Assembly (NCBI RefSeq): GCF_900104795.1
Contig: NZ_FNTG01000001.1
Coordinates: forward strand, 3,472,001-3,536,000
Direction: 5' to 3'
DNA from: Burkholderia sp. WP9
GTDB lineage: Bacteria; Pseudomonadota; Gammaproteobacteria; Burkholderiales; Burkholderiaceae
DNA length: 64,000 nucleotides
Shown: piece after piece, positions 29,979 to 39,132 of the stretch
Position numbering within the stretch: position 1 is the first letter of the stretch
How the letters are laid out: each line of letters starts with the position of its first letter
Program-made: the position numbers and the translations under genes
Notes under the pieces: model-generated
Told to the model about the DNA's origin: nothing
Seen by the model: the letters and a program-made list of their open reading frames with translations, nothing else
Database searches by the model: none

Positions 29979-30374
29979 ATGGCTGATAAGAAGGAAGTCG
30001 CCCGCGTAATCGCAACGCCGGCCGCCGTCGAGTTGATCGACAAGTTGCGCGCCGAGCACGGGGCCGTGCTGTTCCATCAATCCGGCGGATGCTGCGACGG
30101 CAGCGCGCCGATGATGTTTCCGCAAAGCGAGTTTATGGTCGGCTCGTCCGACGTGAAACTCGGCACGATTGCGAACGTGCCGTTCTACATGAGCGAATCA
30201 CAATTCGAATACTGGCAGCACACGCAGTTGATCATCGACGTGGTGCCGGGCAACGGAGGAATGTTTTCGCTGGAGCGGCCGAGCGGTTTGCGTTTCCTGA
30301 CGCGTTCCCGTCTTTTCGAAGACGACGAGAACGCGTGGCTCGAAACGCATCCGGTGCAGCGGGCCGATGCTTGA
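29979..30374 (+). CDS. DUF779 family protein
   Basis: 131 aa from the ATG at 29979 (MADKKEVARV), with AAGGG seven bases upstream. The conserved family core FHQSGGCCDGSAPMMF is at about residues 29-44, with vicinal cysteines, and GTIANVPFYMSESQFEYW follows. Family members are commonly found beside ExaC-type aldehyde dehydrogenases, as here. Function is not established; the CC pair suggests metal binding or redox chemistry. Confidence 0.88.
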   Translation: MADKKEVARVIATPAAVELIDKLRAEHGAVLFHQSGGCCDGSAPMMFPQSEFMVGSSDVKLGTIANVPFYMSESQFEYWQHTQLIIDVVPGNGGMFSLERPSGLRFLTRSRLFEDDENAWLETHPVQRADA

Positions 30375-30390
30375 TCCTGTGTGCGATCTG

Positions 30391-31188
30391 TTATGCGGTG
30401 CCAGGGTTTGAATCGTCGCTGATCGAGGGTGCTGCTGGTGCCTCTGCCAGCAGCGCATCGCTGTCGTCCTTCAGGCCGACGCCGGTGAGACCCAAACGCC
30501 TTGCGTGTGTCAGCAGATAGTGCAGTTTGTGTGCGGCCAACGGATAGTCGAGTCCTTCAGGGCGCACGTTCGAAATACAGTTGCGCTGCGCGTCGCTGCA
30601 GCCGACTTTCGGCGCGTACGTGAGATAGATGCCGAGGCTATCGGGCGAACTCAAACCCGGTCGCTCACCGATCAGCATCACCACTAGCTTGGCATTCAGC
30701 AATTCGCCGATCTCATCACCCAGCGCAACGCGCGCCTGACGCGCGACCACGACTGGGCCAATCTTCCAATCCGCGAGACGTGGAACGACCGCTTGCAGCA
30801 GCGGAAGAGCCTGCTTCGACGCGGCGAACGCCGAAAGACCGTCGCCGATTACGAAGACCACCTCGGGCGAATCGTCGGGGACAGCCGCCAGCGCTACGCG
30901 ACTTGCTTCCGATAGACGTCGGCCGAGATCGGGACGCCGTAAATAATGCTCGCGATCGGGCGCGGCGCTATGCACGTCGAGCGTGTTGAAGTTTTGCGCG
31001 CGTAGTTGCTCGTGCAACACGTCCGTATCGAGCGGATGATGCACGGCATCACGCGCCTGCGCGTGCGACAGATTGAACGCCAATAGCGGCGCAGTCGGTA
31101 GGCTATTGCCCGCGCGGCCCAGCGCGATGCGTGCATTGGTAAACTGCCGCAGCGCGTTCCACGGATTCTTTTCGAGGAAGTCGCTCAT
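30391..31188 (-). CDS. eutC: Ethanolamine ammonia-lyase small subunit
   Basis: 265 aa from the ATG at 31188 (MSDFLEKNPW), overlapping the eutB stop as ATGA. With EutB it forms the adenosylcobalamin-dependent enzyme that splits ethanolamine into acetaldehyde and ammonia. Seen: FNLSHAQARDAVHHPLD near residue 48 and VVFVIGDGLSA near 115, both typical of EutC, and SLGIYLTYAPKVG near 205. The product's C-terminal ~20 residues are a short acidic tail. No carboxysome-like shell genes are present, so this is the compartment-free version of the pathway. Confidence 0.95.
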   Translation of the reverse strand: MSDFLEKNPWNALRQFTNARIALGRAGNSLPTAPLLAFNLSHAQARDAVHHPLDTDVLHEQLRAQNFNTLDVHSAAPDREHYLRRPDLGRRLSEASRVALAAVPDDSPEVVFVIGDGLSAFAASKQALPLLQAVVPRLADWKIGPVVVARQARVALGDEIGELLNAKLVVMLIGERPGLSSPDSLGIYLTYAPKVGCSDAQRNCISNVRPEGLDYPLAAHKLHYLLTHARRLGLTGVGLKDDSDALLAEAPAAPSISDDSNPGTA

Positions 31189-32579
31189 GCGATGCCCATC
31201 CAGTCGGACGCGCCTTCCAGCAGCGGTTGTTGTGCCGATGCACTGAGCAACGCACCGCGCGAGTCGGTGATCTGCATCGACTCCAGCCATTCTTCGAACT
31301 CCGGCGCACGGCGCAAGCCGAGTACCTCACGCACGTAAAGTGCGTCGTGGAAGGACGTGCTTTGATAATTGAGCATGACGTCGTCAGCGCCTGGAATGCC
31401 CATGATGAAGTTGATGCCCGCTACGCCGAGCAGCGTGAGCAGATTGTCCATGTCGTCCTGATCGGCTTCGGCATGGTTCGTGTAGCAGATGTCGCATCCC
31501 ATCGGTACGCCGAGCAGTTTGCCGCAGAAATGATCTTCGAGACCGGCGCGCGTGATCTGTTTACCGTCGTAGAGATACTCCGGTCCGATAAATCCGACCA
31601 CAGTGTTCACAAGGAATGGATTGAACTTGCGCGCGACTGCGTAGGCGCGCACTTCGCAGGTCTGCTGATCCACGCCGAAATGCGCATCCGCCGACAACGC
31701 GCTGCCCTGGCCCGTTTCGAAGTACATCAGATTGTTGCCGACCGTACCGCGCTTCAGCGAAAGGCCCGCTTCATACGCTTCCTGCAGCAGCGCGAGAGAA
31801 ATGCCGAAGCCCGCGTTCGCTTTCTCCGTGCCGGCAATCGACTGAAACACCAGATCGACGGGCGCGCCTTTTTCGATCGCGGCAATCGTATTGGTGACGT
31901 GGGTCAGCACGCAAGATTGCGTCGGCACCTGATAGCGCTGGCGGAAGTCGTCGATCATCAGCAGCAGCTTGGTGATCGCGGCGAGATTGTCGCTGGCCGG
32001 ATTGATGCCGATCATCGCGTCGCCGCAGCCGTACATCAGGCCGTCGAGCATCGAGGCGGCAATGCCTTTGACGTCGTCGGTCGGATGGTTCGGTTGCAAG
32101 CGCACCGACATGTGACCCGGCAAGCCGACCGTGTTACGAAAGCGCGTAATCACCGGACGTTTACGCGCTACCGCAATCAGATCCTGATTGCGCATCAGTT
32201 TGGACACCGCTGCGACCATCTCCGGCGTGAGACCCGCGGCGATACGCGTGAGCGCGTCGGCATCGGTCGTGCTGCTCAGCAGCCAGTTGCGAAAATCGCC
32301 CACCGTGAGATGCGCGATTTCGGCGAATGCCTGCGGCGAGTGATCGTCGATCACGAGGCGCGTGACTTCGTCGCTTTCGTAGGGGATCAACGCTTCGTTG
32401 AGGAAGGTGCGCAGCGGCAATTGCGCGAGCGCCATCTTGGCGGCGACGCGTTCTTCCTCGCTCGCCGCCGCCACGCCCGCGAGCTGGTCGCCGGAACGCT
32501 GCGGACTGGCTTTCGCCATCAGGGTCTTCAGATCGGCAAAGCGGTAGGTGCGGCTGCCGATCGTCTCGGTGTAGCTCAT
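31185..32579 (-). CDS. eutB: Ethanolamine ammonia-lyase large subunit
   Basis: 464 aa, full length for EutB, the catalytic TIM-barrel subunit. The start is the ATG at 32579 (MSYTETIGSRTYRF). Seen: RFRNTVGLPGHMSVRLQPNH, DGLMYGCGDAMIGINPASD, the FETGQGSALSADAHFG segment and CDICYTNHAEADQDD. It lies 43 bases downstream of the permease gene and overlaps eutC by four bases, so transport and cleavage form one operon. Confidence 0.97.
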   Translation of the reverse strand: MSYTETIGSRTYRFADLKTLMAKASPQRSGDQLAGVAAASEEERVAAKMALAQLPLRTFLNEALIPYESDEVTRLVIDDHSPQAFAEIAHLTVGDFRNWLLSSTTDADALTRIAAGLTPEMVAAVSKLMRNQDLIAVARKRPVITRFRNTVGLPGHMSVRLQPNHPTDDVKGIAASMLDGLMYGCGDAMIGINPASDNLAAITKLLLMIDDFRQRYQVPTQSCVLTHVTNTIAAIEKGAPVDLVFQSIAGTEKANAGFGISLALLQEAYEAGLSLKRGTVGNNLMYFETGQGSALSADAHFGVDQQTCEVRAYAVARKFNPFLVNTVVGFIGPEYLYDGKQITRAGLEDHFCGKLLGVPMGCDICYTNHAEADQDDMDNLLTLLGVAGINFIMGIPGADDVMLNYQSTSFHDALYVREVLGLRRAPEFEEWLESMQITDSRGALLSASAQQPLLEGASDWMGIA

Positions 32580-32622
32580 CTTTACGACTCCATCGCCGCT
32601 GCTCGAGCAGCGGCTCGATCCG

Positions 32623-34026
32623 TCATTCCTCAAGCAACGCGTCCGCCGGCGCGGCTTCGCGTTGATGCCGCGTCATCAGGAAGTAGACGTAGCCCAGCGC
32701 GAGGAGGATTGCGAACACGACCGCCACCAGAAAATTGAAGTAGACCATGGTTGCCAGACAAATCACCGCGGCCACCAGCGCGAACGCCGGAAAAACCGGA
32801 AACAGCGGCGCGCGGAACGGGCGCTCCATGTTCGGCTCGGTGCGACGCAGCTTGAACAGCGACAACATGCTGATGATATACATCACGATAGCGCCAAATA
32901 CCGACATCGTCACGATGTTCGCTGTCAGCGTCTGGCCGCCGAACTGGATCAGCTCGTCGCTGTAGATCGCCGCGATGCCCACCACGCCGCCCGCAAGAAT
33001 CGCACGATGCGGCGTCTTGAAGCGCGGATGCACCTTCGAGAGCCACTCTGGCAGATAGCCGGCGCGAGCCAGCGCGAAGATCTGCCGCGAATAGCCGAGG
33101 ATGATGCCGTGAAACGACGCGACCAGTCCGAACAGCCCGAGCCACACCAGCATATGCATCCAGCCGCTATGTTCGCCGACGATAAACTTCATCGCCTGCG
33201 GCAGCGGATCGTTGATGTTCGACAGCTTGGTCCAGTCGCCAGCCGCGCCGGCAAAAACCATCACGCCGACGGCAAGCACCACCAGCGTCAGAATGCCGGC
33301 GACGTAGGCGATCGGAATCGAGCGCTTCGGGTTCTTGGCTTCTTCGGCGGCCATGGCCACGCCTTCAATCGCGAGAAAGAACCAGATCGCGAACGGAATC
33401 GCCGCGAACATGCCGTGAAACGAGCCCATGCTGAAGGTGTCGGCGCCGGACCAGCCACCCTTCGCGAAGTTCGACCACTGAAAACCGGGTGACACGACAC
33501 CCATGAAAACGAGCAGCTCGAAGATCGCGAGCAGCGTCACGCACAGCTCGAACGCCGCGGCAATCTGCACGCCGACGATATTCAGCGCCATGAAGACGAG
33601 ATAAGCGCCCATCGCCGCATGTTTCGGTTCGAGACCCGGAAACTGCACGTGCAGATAGGCGCCGATTGCCAACGCGATGGCCGGTGGCGCGAACACGAAT
33701 TCGACGAGCGTCGCCGCGCCGGCCAGATAACCGCCGGTCGGACCAAAAGCGTGACGGGCGTACGCGAACGGGCCGCCCGCATGCGGAATCGAGGTGGTGA
33801 GTTCGGTGAAACTAAAAATGAACGTCGTATACATCGCGGCAATGAAAATCGCCGTGATGACGAAGCCGAGTGTGCCGGCGCTTGCCCAGCCATAACTCCA
33901 GCCGAAATACTCGCCGGAAATGACGAGGCCGACCGCGATGCCCCACAGCTGCCACGTGCCGAGCGTCTGCTTCAACTCGTGATGCGTGACTTTGCCGACG
34001 TGCTGATTGTTGGACTCTGATTTCAT
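32623..34026 (-). CDS. eat: Ethanolamine permease (APC superfamily)
   Basis: 467 aa from the ATG at 34026 (MKSESNNQHVGK) with AGGGAG ten bases upstream. About twelve membrane segments; the first begins near LGTWQLWGIAVGLVISGEYF, the hallmark opening of ethanolamine permeases in the amino acid-polyamine-organocation superfamily. First gene of the operon with eutB and eutC, which fixes its substrate with good probability. Confidence 0.92.
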   Translation of the reverse strand: MKSESNNQHVGKVTHHELKQTLGTWQLWGIAVGLVISGEYFGWSYGWASAGTLGFVITAIFIAAMYTTFIFSFTELTTSIPHAGGPFAYARHAFGPTGGYLAGAATLVEFVFAPPAIALAIGAYLHVQFPGLEPKHAAMGAYLVFMALNIVGVQIAAAFELCVTLLAIFELLVFMGVVSPGFQWSNFAKGGWSGADTFSMGSFHGMFAAIPFAIWFFLAIEGVAMAAEEAKNPKRSIPIAYVAGILTLVVLAVGVMVFAGAAGDWTKLSNINDPLPQAMKFIVGEHSGWMHMLVWLGLFGLVASFHGIILGYSRQIFALARAGYLPEWLSKVHPRFKTPHRAILAGGVVGIAAIYSDELIQFGGQTLTANIVTMSVFGAIVMYIISMLSLFKLRRTEPNMERPFRAPLFPVFPAFALVAAVICLATMVYFNFLVAVVFAILLALGYVYFLMTRHQREAAPADALLEE

Positions 34027-34287
34027 CGGGTGCTCCCTGACGGTGCCGCCGGCTCGATCCCGCAAGGCTTTGCGGTGCATGGGCGGACAGGTTTCAGCCG
34101 ATGGTAGTGAGCCATTATTCGAGGTGTTATCGAAATCCGGCAAAGTTTTGCGGCGTGGCGGTGTCAGCGGGCGCTTAACTGCAGCGTATGTTTACCGCTG
34201 AGTTCAGGTGAACTTCGCAGGATTTGGTAAACGCGGACGTGATACTTTGGCGCACATCCGTTCGACAGCTCTCACGTTGATCCAGCC

Positions 34288-35154
34288 ATGAATGAATCAG
34301 GTAATCGAGCTCGCTATGAATCCCGGCTCGGCCGCGTGCTCGACCATATTTACGATCATCTGGACCAACCGCTCGATATCGATCGTCTGGCGGAAATCGC
34401 CTGCCTCTCGCCGTATCACTGGCACCGGATTTATCAGGCGATGTATGGCGAGACGGTCGCCACCACCGTGCGACGTTTACGGCTGCATCGCGCGGCCGGC
34501 TATCTGGCGAACGGCTCGATGCCGATTCCGGAGATTGCCGAACGCTCCGGCTACAGCAGTCTGCAATCTTTTTCCCGCACCTTTCGCGCTGTGTTCGGCA
34601 TGCCGCCGGCACAGTATCGCAAGCAAGGCACACATAGCCGGTTTCGACCGGTGCTATCAGGAGACGATCAAATGACATTGCGTGAAGTGGTGATTCGTCA
34701 CGTGGAGCCGATGGAGGTTTTGTCGGTCGATCACATTGGCCCTTATATGCAGATCGGCAAAGCGTTCGATGCGCTGTTCGGCTGGCTGGCGAAACATAAT
34801 CTGCTCGCGGCGCAGATGCGCATGATCGGTGTTTACTACGACGATCCGGGTGTCGTTGCGGAGAGTGAGTTGCGGTCTAAGGCTGGAGTGTTGTTGCCGC
34901 ATCCGGTTCAGGCGTCCGTGACGGTCAGTCCGCCGGTTTCCGTGGCGCATGTGAAGGGTGGTGAGTACGCGGTGTTGCGACATCAAGGACCGTATAGCGA
35001 TATGCGTGCGGCGTATGAGTGGCTGTATGGAACGTGGCTCATGCAATCCGGGCGAGAAGCCGCCGACGCGCCGGTGTTCGAGGAGTATCTGAATAGCCCG
35101 AAGGATACGGCGCCTGCTGATCTCGTCACGGAGATCTGTTTACCGCTGGCTTGA
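34288..35154 (+). CDS. AraC-family regulator with GyrI-like effector domain
   Basis: 288 aa. An N-terminal AraC helix-turn-helix pair (residues 10-110: IDRLAEIACLSPYHWHRIYQ and IPEIAERSGYSSLQSFSRTF) is joined to a C-terminal GyrI/SbmC-like domain (residues 125-288). This is the Rob/MarA-like layout that binds small lipophilic compounds in multidrug-responsive regulators. It is divergent from the ethanolamine operon, but this architecture does not suggest an ethanolamine sensor. Target unknown. Confidence 0.9.
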   Translation: MNESGNRARYESRLGRVLDHIYDHLDQPLDIDRLAEIACLSPYHWHRIYQAMYGETVATTVRRLRLHRAAGYLANGSMPIPEIAERSGYSSLQSFSRTFRAVFGMPPAQYRKQGTHSRFRPVLSGDDQMTLREVVIRHVEPMEVLSVDHIGPYMQIGKAFDALFGWLAKHNLLAAQMRMIGVYYDDPGVVAESELRSKAGVLLPHPVQASVTVSPPVSVAHVKGGEYAVLRHQGPYSDMRAAYEWLYGTWLMQSGREAADAPVFEEYLNSPKDTAPADLVTEICLPLA

Positions 35155-35596
35155 GCGTTTACCTGCCGGCAATGCTCGCTTGTGCAGCGTGCCGCGCGGG
35201 TGCCTCTCTGGTTTTTATAGTCTTTGTATATGTATACGTAGTAATAGTTAACAAGCCTCGCGTTCTTCTGTGGATAACCTGAAACTTCGTTTACGGATCA
35301 AGGCGATGCGGAATCGATAACCCTGCGGAGCGTGCGCGAACAGGAACACGGAGCCAGGGAAAACTTTTGTGCGAGTTGGTGACATCGCGTTTTTATCAAG
35401 GTTTCGCCCACAATGTGTCAGGTGGGTTGTACAAAAGTTGTCCAGAGGAGGGTGTGGATAAGTTGCGGACACGCGACGTTGCGAAACTTTGGCGCTGGGG
35501 CCCGCGGTCGGCGTGCTGAGTTTCGACATGGTATGGCCGATGCGACCGTCAGATAAACGTCATTCATGTTTCGCGAAAAATCACTTCGTAGTGCCA
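35155..35596. other. Non-coding region with two DnaA-box-like sites
   Basis: 442 bp with no coding frame. An AT-rich patch (35213-35252) is followed by two perfect 9-mer TGTGGATAA motifs (35269-35277 and 35453-35461), the reverse complement of the DnaA box TTATCCACA. A 9-bp inverted repeat (35362-35370 with 35431-35439) lies between them. Purpose unknown. Confidence 0.5.
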
Positions 35597-35790
35597 GTGC
35601 GTTGACAAGCTTCGGCCGGCTCGCTTATCGTCGCCACGCGGTGACGGCTGGTCAAGCACCCCTCGAGGCAAGCGACATCGGTTCCGGGCACCACGAGGCT
35701 ACCCCGTGGATCAACACTACTCCGCAGTTCGTCGCGTGAGCCTCAGTTGCGTGTTACGCAAGAGCGCTCACGCAGCACAAGACGCGTTGA
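35597..35790 (+). ncRNA. Candidate retron msr-msd RNA
   Basis: A structured stretch ending about 65 bases before the reverse transcriptase. The 5' part folds as a junction: GTGC-g-TTGAC (35597-35606) pairs with GTCAA-GCAC (35651-35659), enclosing a 7-bp hairpin (35629-35635 with 35640-35646). The 3' part has a long hairpin at 35734-35773 of 8, 3 and 6 paired bases with a GTT loop and small bulges, the shape expected of an msd. The a1/a2 terminal repeat of retrons was not convincingly found, so boundaries are approximate and the call is inference. Confidence 0.4.
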
Positions 35791-35853
35791 CTGGCCGCCC
35801 TGCCTTCCTTTCGGCCGCCTTTTCAGCGGCCGCCCCCGCTCTGGTTACGCGAG

Positions 35854-36903
35854 GTGGCGTTGCCGCAATTGCCGACGCTTGGTGATCTAGCTGCGCGGCT
35901 AGGCATCGAGCCAGACGAGTTGCACTGGTTCGCCGCTCGTTGGCGCGTGCCGGCGCATAGTGCTGCGACGCCGCTTCATCACTATTCGTATAAGGCGATC
36001 GAGAAGCGCGACGGTCGGTGTCGGATCATCGAGATTCCCAAGCCGCGGCAGCGGGCTTTACAACTCAAGGTGTTGTCGGGGTTGCTCGATCGTATTCCGG
36101 CCCACGAATCGGCGCACGGTTTTCGACGTGGCCGGAATATCGTGACCTTTACCGTGCCGCATGTGGGTAAAGCGGTGGTGATGCGCTTCGATCTGACCGA
36201 TTTTTTTGCGTCAGTTCATGCGGGGCGCGTTTACTCCGATTTTCATAGTTTCGGGTTTTCTCCAGCTGTCGCGCAGGTATTTACTGCGTTGTGTACCAAG
36301 CGCGTACCGAGCGGACGCTTGCTGGCGGCGGATGTGCGCGAGCGTTTGCCGTGGCAGGAGCGGCAGCGCTATCGGAATCGACATTTGCCACAGGGTGCGC
36401 CGACTTCGCCGGCGCTGGCGAACCTGTGCGCTTTTCGGTTCGATCGTCGGCTGGCGGGTCTCGCACGTTCGGTGGGGGCGACTTATACGCGTTATGCCGA
36501 TGATCTCGCGTTTTCCGGCGATGAGAATGTCGCGCGGATGGTGGAGCGCTTATCTGTTCGCGTCGCGGCTATTGCTATTGAAGAAGGGTTTTCCGTCAAT
36601 CTGAGGAAGACGCGCGTGATGCGGCGTGGTGCGCGACAGCATCTGGCCGGGGTGGTGGTGAATTGGCACGCGAATGTGGGGCGGACGGAGTTCGATGCCT
36701 TGAAGGCCGTGCTGAGCAATTGCGTTCGGCATGGACTACGTTCGCAGAATCGCGATGGTCATCGGGACTTCCGGGCGCATCTCGCGGGGCGCGTAGCGCA
36801 TGTCGCCATGGTGAATGCGGCGAGAGGCGCGAAGCTGAGAGCTTTGCTTGAGCGGATCGAGTGGGATGAGGAGAGCGAGGCGAAGGCGAAGTCGAATGTG
36901 TGA
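35854..36903 (+). CDS. Retron-type reverse transcriptase
   Basis: A 349-aa RNA-directed DNA polymerase without extra domains. Seen: AHGFRRGRNIVTF near residue 87 (region X equivalent, without the usual NAxxH), RFDLTDFFASV near 112 (first catalytic Asp), LPQGAPTSPALAN near 180, the catalytic YADD at residues 214-217, and LAGVVVN near 268 where retron enzymes usually have VTG. The length, QGAPTSP motif and missing maturase domain fit retrons rather than group II introns. The start is a GTG. About 700 bp of structured non-coding DNA precede it. Confidence 0.85.
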   Translation: MALPQLPTLGDLAARLGIEPDELHWFAARWRVPAHSAATPLHHYSYKAIEKRDGRCRIIEIPKPRQRALQLKVLSGLLDRIPAHESAHGFRRGRNIVTFTVPHVGKAVVMRFDLTDFFASVHAGRVYSDFHSFGFSPAVAQVFTALCTKRVPSGRLLAADVRERLPWQERQRYRNRHLPQGAPTSPALANLCAFRFDRRLAGLARSVGATYTRYADDLAFSGDENVARMVERLSVRVAAIAIEEGFSVNLRKTRVMRRGARQHLAGVVVNWHANVGRTEFDALKAVLSNCVRHGLRSQNRDGHRDFRAHLAGRVAHVAMVNAARGAKLRALLERIEWDEESEAKAKSNV

Positions 36904-36986
36904 ATCAACTTGTTAAGGATGCTTCGTATCCCCCGTCGGCAGCGCTGGTCTCAGGCCACGCTGCGTGAAATCCGCTATTTGCCCAG

Positions 36987-37214
36987 CTAATAGGCCCGAA
37001 TCGGCGCTGTCGACTGCCAGTTTTCGAACGGCGACGCTAATAGTTCATCCGTGCGTGGATCGAGAGCAAGGATGCCGGCCTGGATCTTCAGATGCGTCCA
37101 GTGCTGGCCAGCATCGTCAGAGAAATAGTTGCCGCCGCCGCGGATGGCGGCGTTGTCGTGGCCGAACGGATACCATGAGCCGTTCACAGCGACGAGATCA
37201 GCGTCGCACCGCAC
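36987..37214 (-). pseudogene. Possible remnant of a PAAR-linked T6SS cargo domain
   Basis: An open frame of ~75 codons overlapping the PAAR stop by 31 bases in another phase. Residues 11-75 (NGSWYPFGHDNAAIRGGGNY onward) look protein-like, with ordered hydrophobic and charged spacing. A single frameshift near 37190 would join it to the PAAR domain, so it may be the end of a former PAAR-effector fusion. No family recognised. Confidence 0.35.
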
Positions 37215-37441
37215 TCCGTCGGATCTCCGTGATAAGCGACCGCCTTACCGAAATGCTGGCGTGTGCTGTCCTTCGGCAAGATAGCATAGGTGCCCTGGCA
37301 CTGCGGACACCATGTTTTGTCGCCTTCGAGTGCGACGGGCACATCCATCACCTTGAAGTCATCACAGGCGGTCGTCACATGCCCGCCGTGTGTCGTTTTG
37401 TCGTTCAGGCGGATCACGCCACGTCCAGCTTCGTCTTTCAT
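37184..37441 (-). CDS. PAAR-domain protein (second T6SS cluster)
   Basis: 85 aa. It begins MKDEAGRGVIRLNDKTTHGG, continues with VPVALEGDKTWCPQCQGTYAI, and ends GKAVAYHGDPTECGATLIS, a full PAAR core with metal-binding Cys/His. It has no adjacent vgrG, so it probably rides on a VgrG encoded elsewhere. It is the last intact gene of the minus-strand cluster with the lipoprotein and the DUF6708-like protein. Confidence 0.85.
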   Translation of the reverse strand: MKDEAGRGVIRLNDKTTHGGHVTTACDDFKVMDVPVALEGDKTWCPQCQGTYAILPKDSTRQHFGKAVAYHGDPTECGATLISSL

Positions 37442-37510
37442 CTCTAGCCTCGCATTGCTCGTGCTGTCGCGTCACCGGCCGGATGAAACCAGCGCCGACT
37501 CAGGTCTTTT

Positions 37511-38041
37511 TTATCCAATGCTTTCCGGAGCAACGCCGCTGAAAGTTTTGGGATGCTGGGCATCGGCGCACGATCGATTCCATCCAGTCAGTTCGAATGA
37601 AGTCACATATTTGCCGCCATTCTCTTCATCGCGAATCCCATAACTTATTTCGGGCTTCTCCACATTGAGAAAATTTTTGCCGGCCTGCGATGGATCGTCC
37701 GGATGAGAAAGATAGATAAAGCGCGCCCTGATGGATTTCCCTGCCTCATTCCTACAGGTCACATACCCGCAGGTGAACCTGCGTTTGTAGTTCGGAGTGT
37801 CGCTGGACCCACGCAAATTGGGAGTGGTTTCGTACAATCCGTCGAACTTGATATCCTTGTCGTTCGGCAACGCTGATCTGACTGCCGCCTCCATAGCGTC
37901 GTCTGTCGAAGCGTTGCTTTGCGTGCAGCCGGAGAGCAAAGCAACCGCAATAAATAGGGCAGCGATTGCCTCAGTTGGGAAGCTACTGCGTATCGGCTTA
38001 ACGCCTGTTTGCATCATGCTTCGTCCGCTTTCGCTCTTCAT
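37511..38041 (-). CDS. Lipoprotein of unknown function in T6SS cluster
   Basis: 176 aa. A hydrophobic segment (AIAALFIAVALLSGC) ends in a lipobox with Cys near residue 39, so it should be a membrane-anchored lipoprotein. The mature part carries three further Cys residues (FTCGYVTCRN, NRSCADAQ). The start at 38041 is two bases after the preceding stop; an internal Met nine residues on is an alternative. Its place between the DUF6708-like gene and PAAR suggests an immunity or accessory role, by context only. Confidence 0.65.
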   Translation of the reverse strand: MKSESGRSMMQTGVKPIRSSFPTEAIAALFIAVALLSGCTQSNASTDDAMEAAVRSALPNDKDIKFDGLYETTPNLRGSSDTPNYKRRFTCGYVTCRNEAGKSIRARFIYLSHPDDPSQAGKNFLNVEKPEISYGIRDEENGGKYVTSFELTGWNRSCADAQHPKTFSGVAPESIG

Positions 38042-38043
38042 CT

Positions 38044-39129
38044 TCAGACTCGCGCTGCTGAGCGCGCTTCGATGCCAGGATTCTCAAGCCAGACTGCCGC
38101 ATGGCGCTCGCCGTCCTGTTCCCCTGTCCAGCCTTCGACCCGTTCCTTTGGATTGATCGGGTAGTCGCCCCGCCGTCTCGCCAACGCGGTTTCCCCCCAG
38201 CCGACAGGGGTACCCGCGCGCGGTTCCGCATACGGATCGTTCGGCGCTACCGCACTGACCTGCTGGATAGCTTCGGGCCACACCGGGTCCCGACACGTCA
38301 AATTGACGAGAATCCGCATCACCGTAAAGACAAGAATCAACGGCATCATGATGATGCGCCAGATCGCGGGTGCATCCAGCCCCACGCCATAGAGCGAGAA
38401 CAGGAACGATTCACGCGCTGTTTCGTCCTCGGTGTGGAACAGCATCGGTTTGGGCAGGCCGTCCGGTCCGTCGTTCATGTACTGACACCAGTAGTTCCAC
38501 TGCGCTAGCGCCAGCTCCACTTCAGCCTCTGGCATCCATTCGCGGCCGATGGAAAAGACCCGCGTCACGTTGCCCTGATCGTCGACGGTGTAATGACGGA
38601 TGTGAAACAGCTCCCCGAAGGTTGACCTCTCACGGTGCAGGCAAAAGATCGACTCCTTCGACCAGGGAATCTCCCAGACGACATCACCTTGCCCGGGTTT
38701 GGCAAAGAATCGCCGCTTGCGGATGGCGTATAGTTTGCGCTCGACTCGGTGGAAACGAATCGGGCGGCGACGAAGAGCAAAAAACAGATCTCGCCCAAAT
38801 TTCCACACAATAAATGCGAATATCAGCGAGATCATCAGCGCAAAGAAATCGCCGATCGTACTGGCCGCATATGGATAACGCACTTCCGTGAGCCAATACA
38901 TGTAAGGTCCAATACAAATGCCTGCGATACCAATCGGAATCGCAGCAGCAGACCACTGCTTCTCCAGAAGCGAGGGCTCGGTCACGTCCATATAAATACC
39001 ATTGATTTTGAAAATCGTTCCAAAATCTTGAACATTAGGGCCGACCGAACCGTCGATGGACAGACGGTGAACCATATCCCATTCTGGCACCGGATTCCCA
39101 ACGCACTTCTTCATCAAGCGCTCGTCCAC
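38044..39129 (-). CDS. DUF6708-like membrane protein of T6SS effector loci
   Basis: 361 aa with two hydrophobic segments (about residues 63-82 and 91-110, IPIGIAGICIGPYMYWL and FFALMISLIFAFIVWKF), a central soluble part, and another hydrophobic stretch near residue 265 (IIMMPLILVFTVMRIL). It resembles the DUF6708 proteins that accompany large T6SS effectors in Burkholderia; I have only moderate certainty on the family number. It follows the truncated effector by three bases. Possible immunity or accessory protein. Confidence 0.55.
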   Translation of the reverse strand: MDERLMKKCVGNPVPEWDMVHRLSIDGSVGPNVQDFGTIFKINGIYMDVTEPSLLEKQWSAAAIPIGIAGICIGPYMYWLTEVRYPYAASTIGDFFALMISLIFAFIVWKFGRDLFFALRRRPIRFHRVERKLYAIRKRRFFAKPGQGDVVWEIPWSKESIFCLHRERSTFGELFHIRHYTVDDQGNVTRVFSIGREWMPEAEVELALAQWNYWCQYMNDGPDGLPKPMLFHTEDETARESFLFSLYGVGLDAPAIWRIIMMPLILVFTVMRILVNLTCRDPVWPEAIQQVSAVAPNDPYAEPRAGTPVGWGETALARRRGDYPINPKERVEGWTGEQDGERHAAVWLENPGIEARSAARV

Positions 39130-39132
39130 GCC

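Noticed and set aside
28324..30015. 563-codon minus-strand ORF opposite exaC
   Set aside because: Its composition is that of an antisense shadow, and it spans two real genes and a terminator.
31227..32738. 503-codon plus-strand ORF opposite eutB
   Set aside because: Arg/His-rich antisense shadow; eutB is complete with its signature segments.
35854..36903. Group II intron for the reverse transcriptase
   Set aside because: The protein lacks maturase (X) and endonuclease domains and no intron domain V/VI structure was seen nearby.
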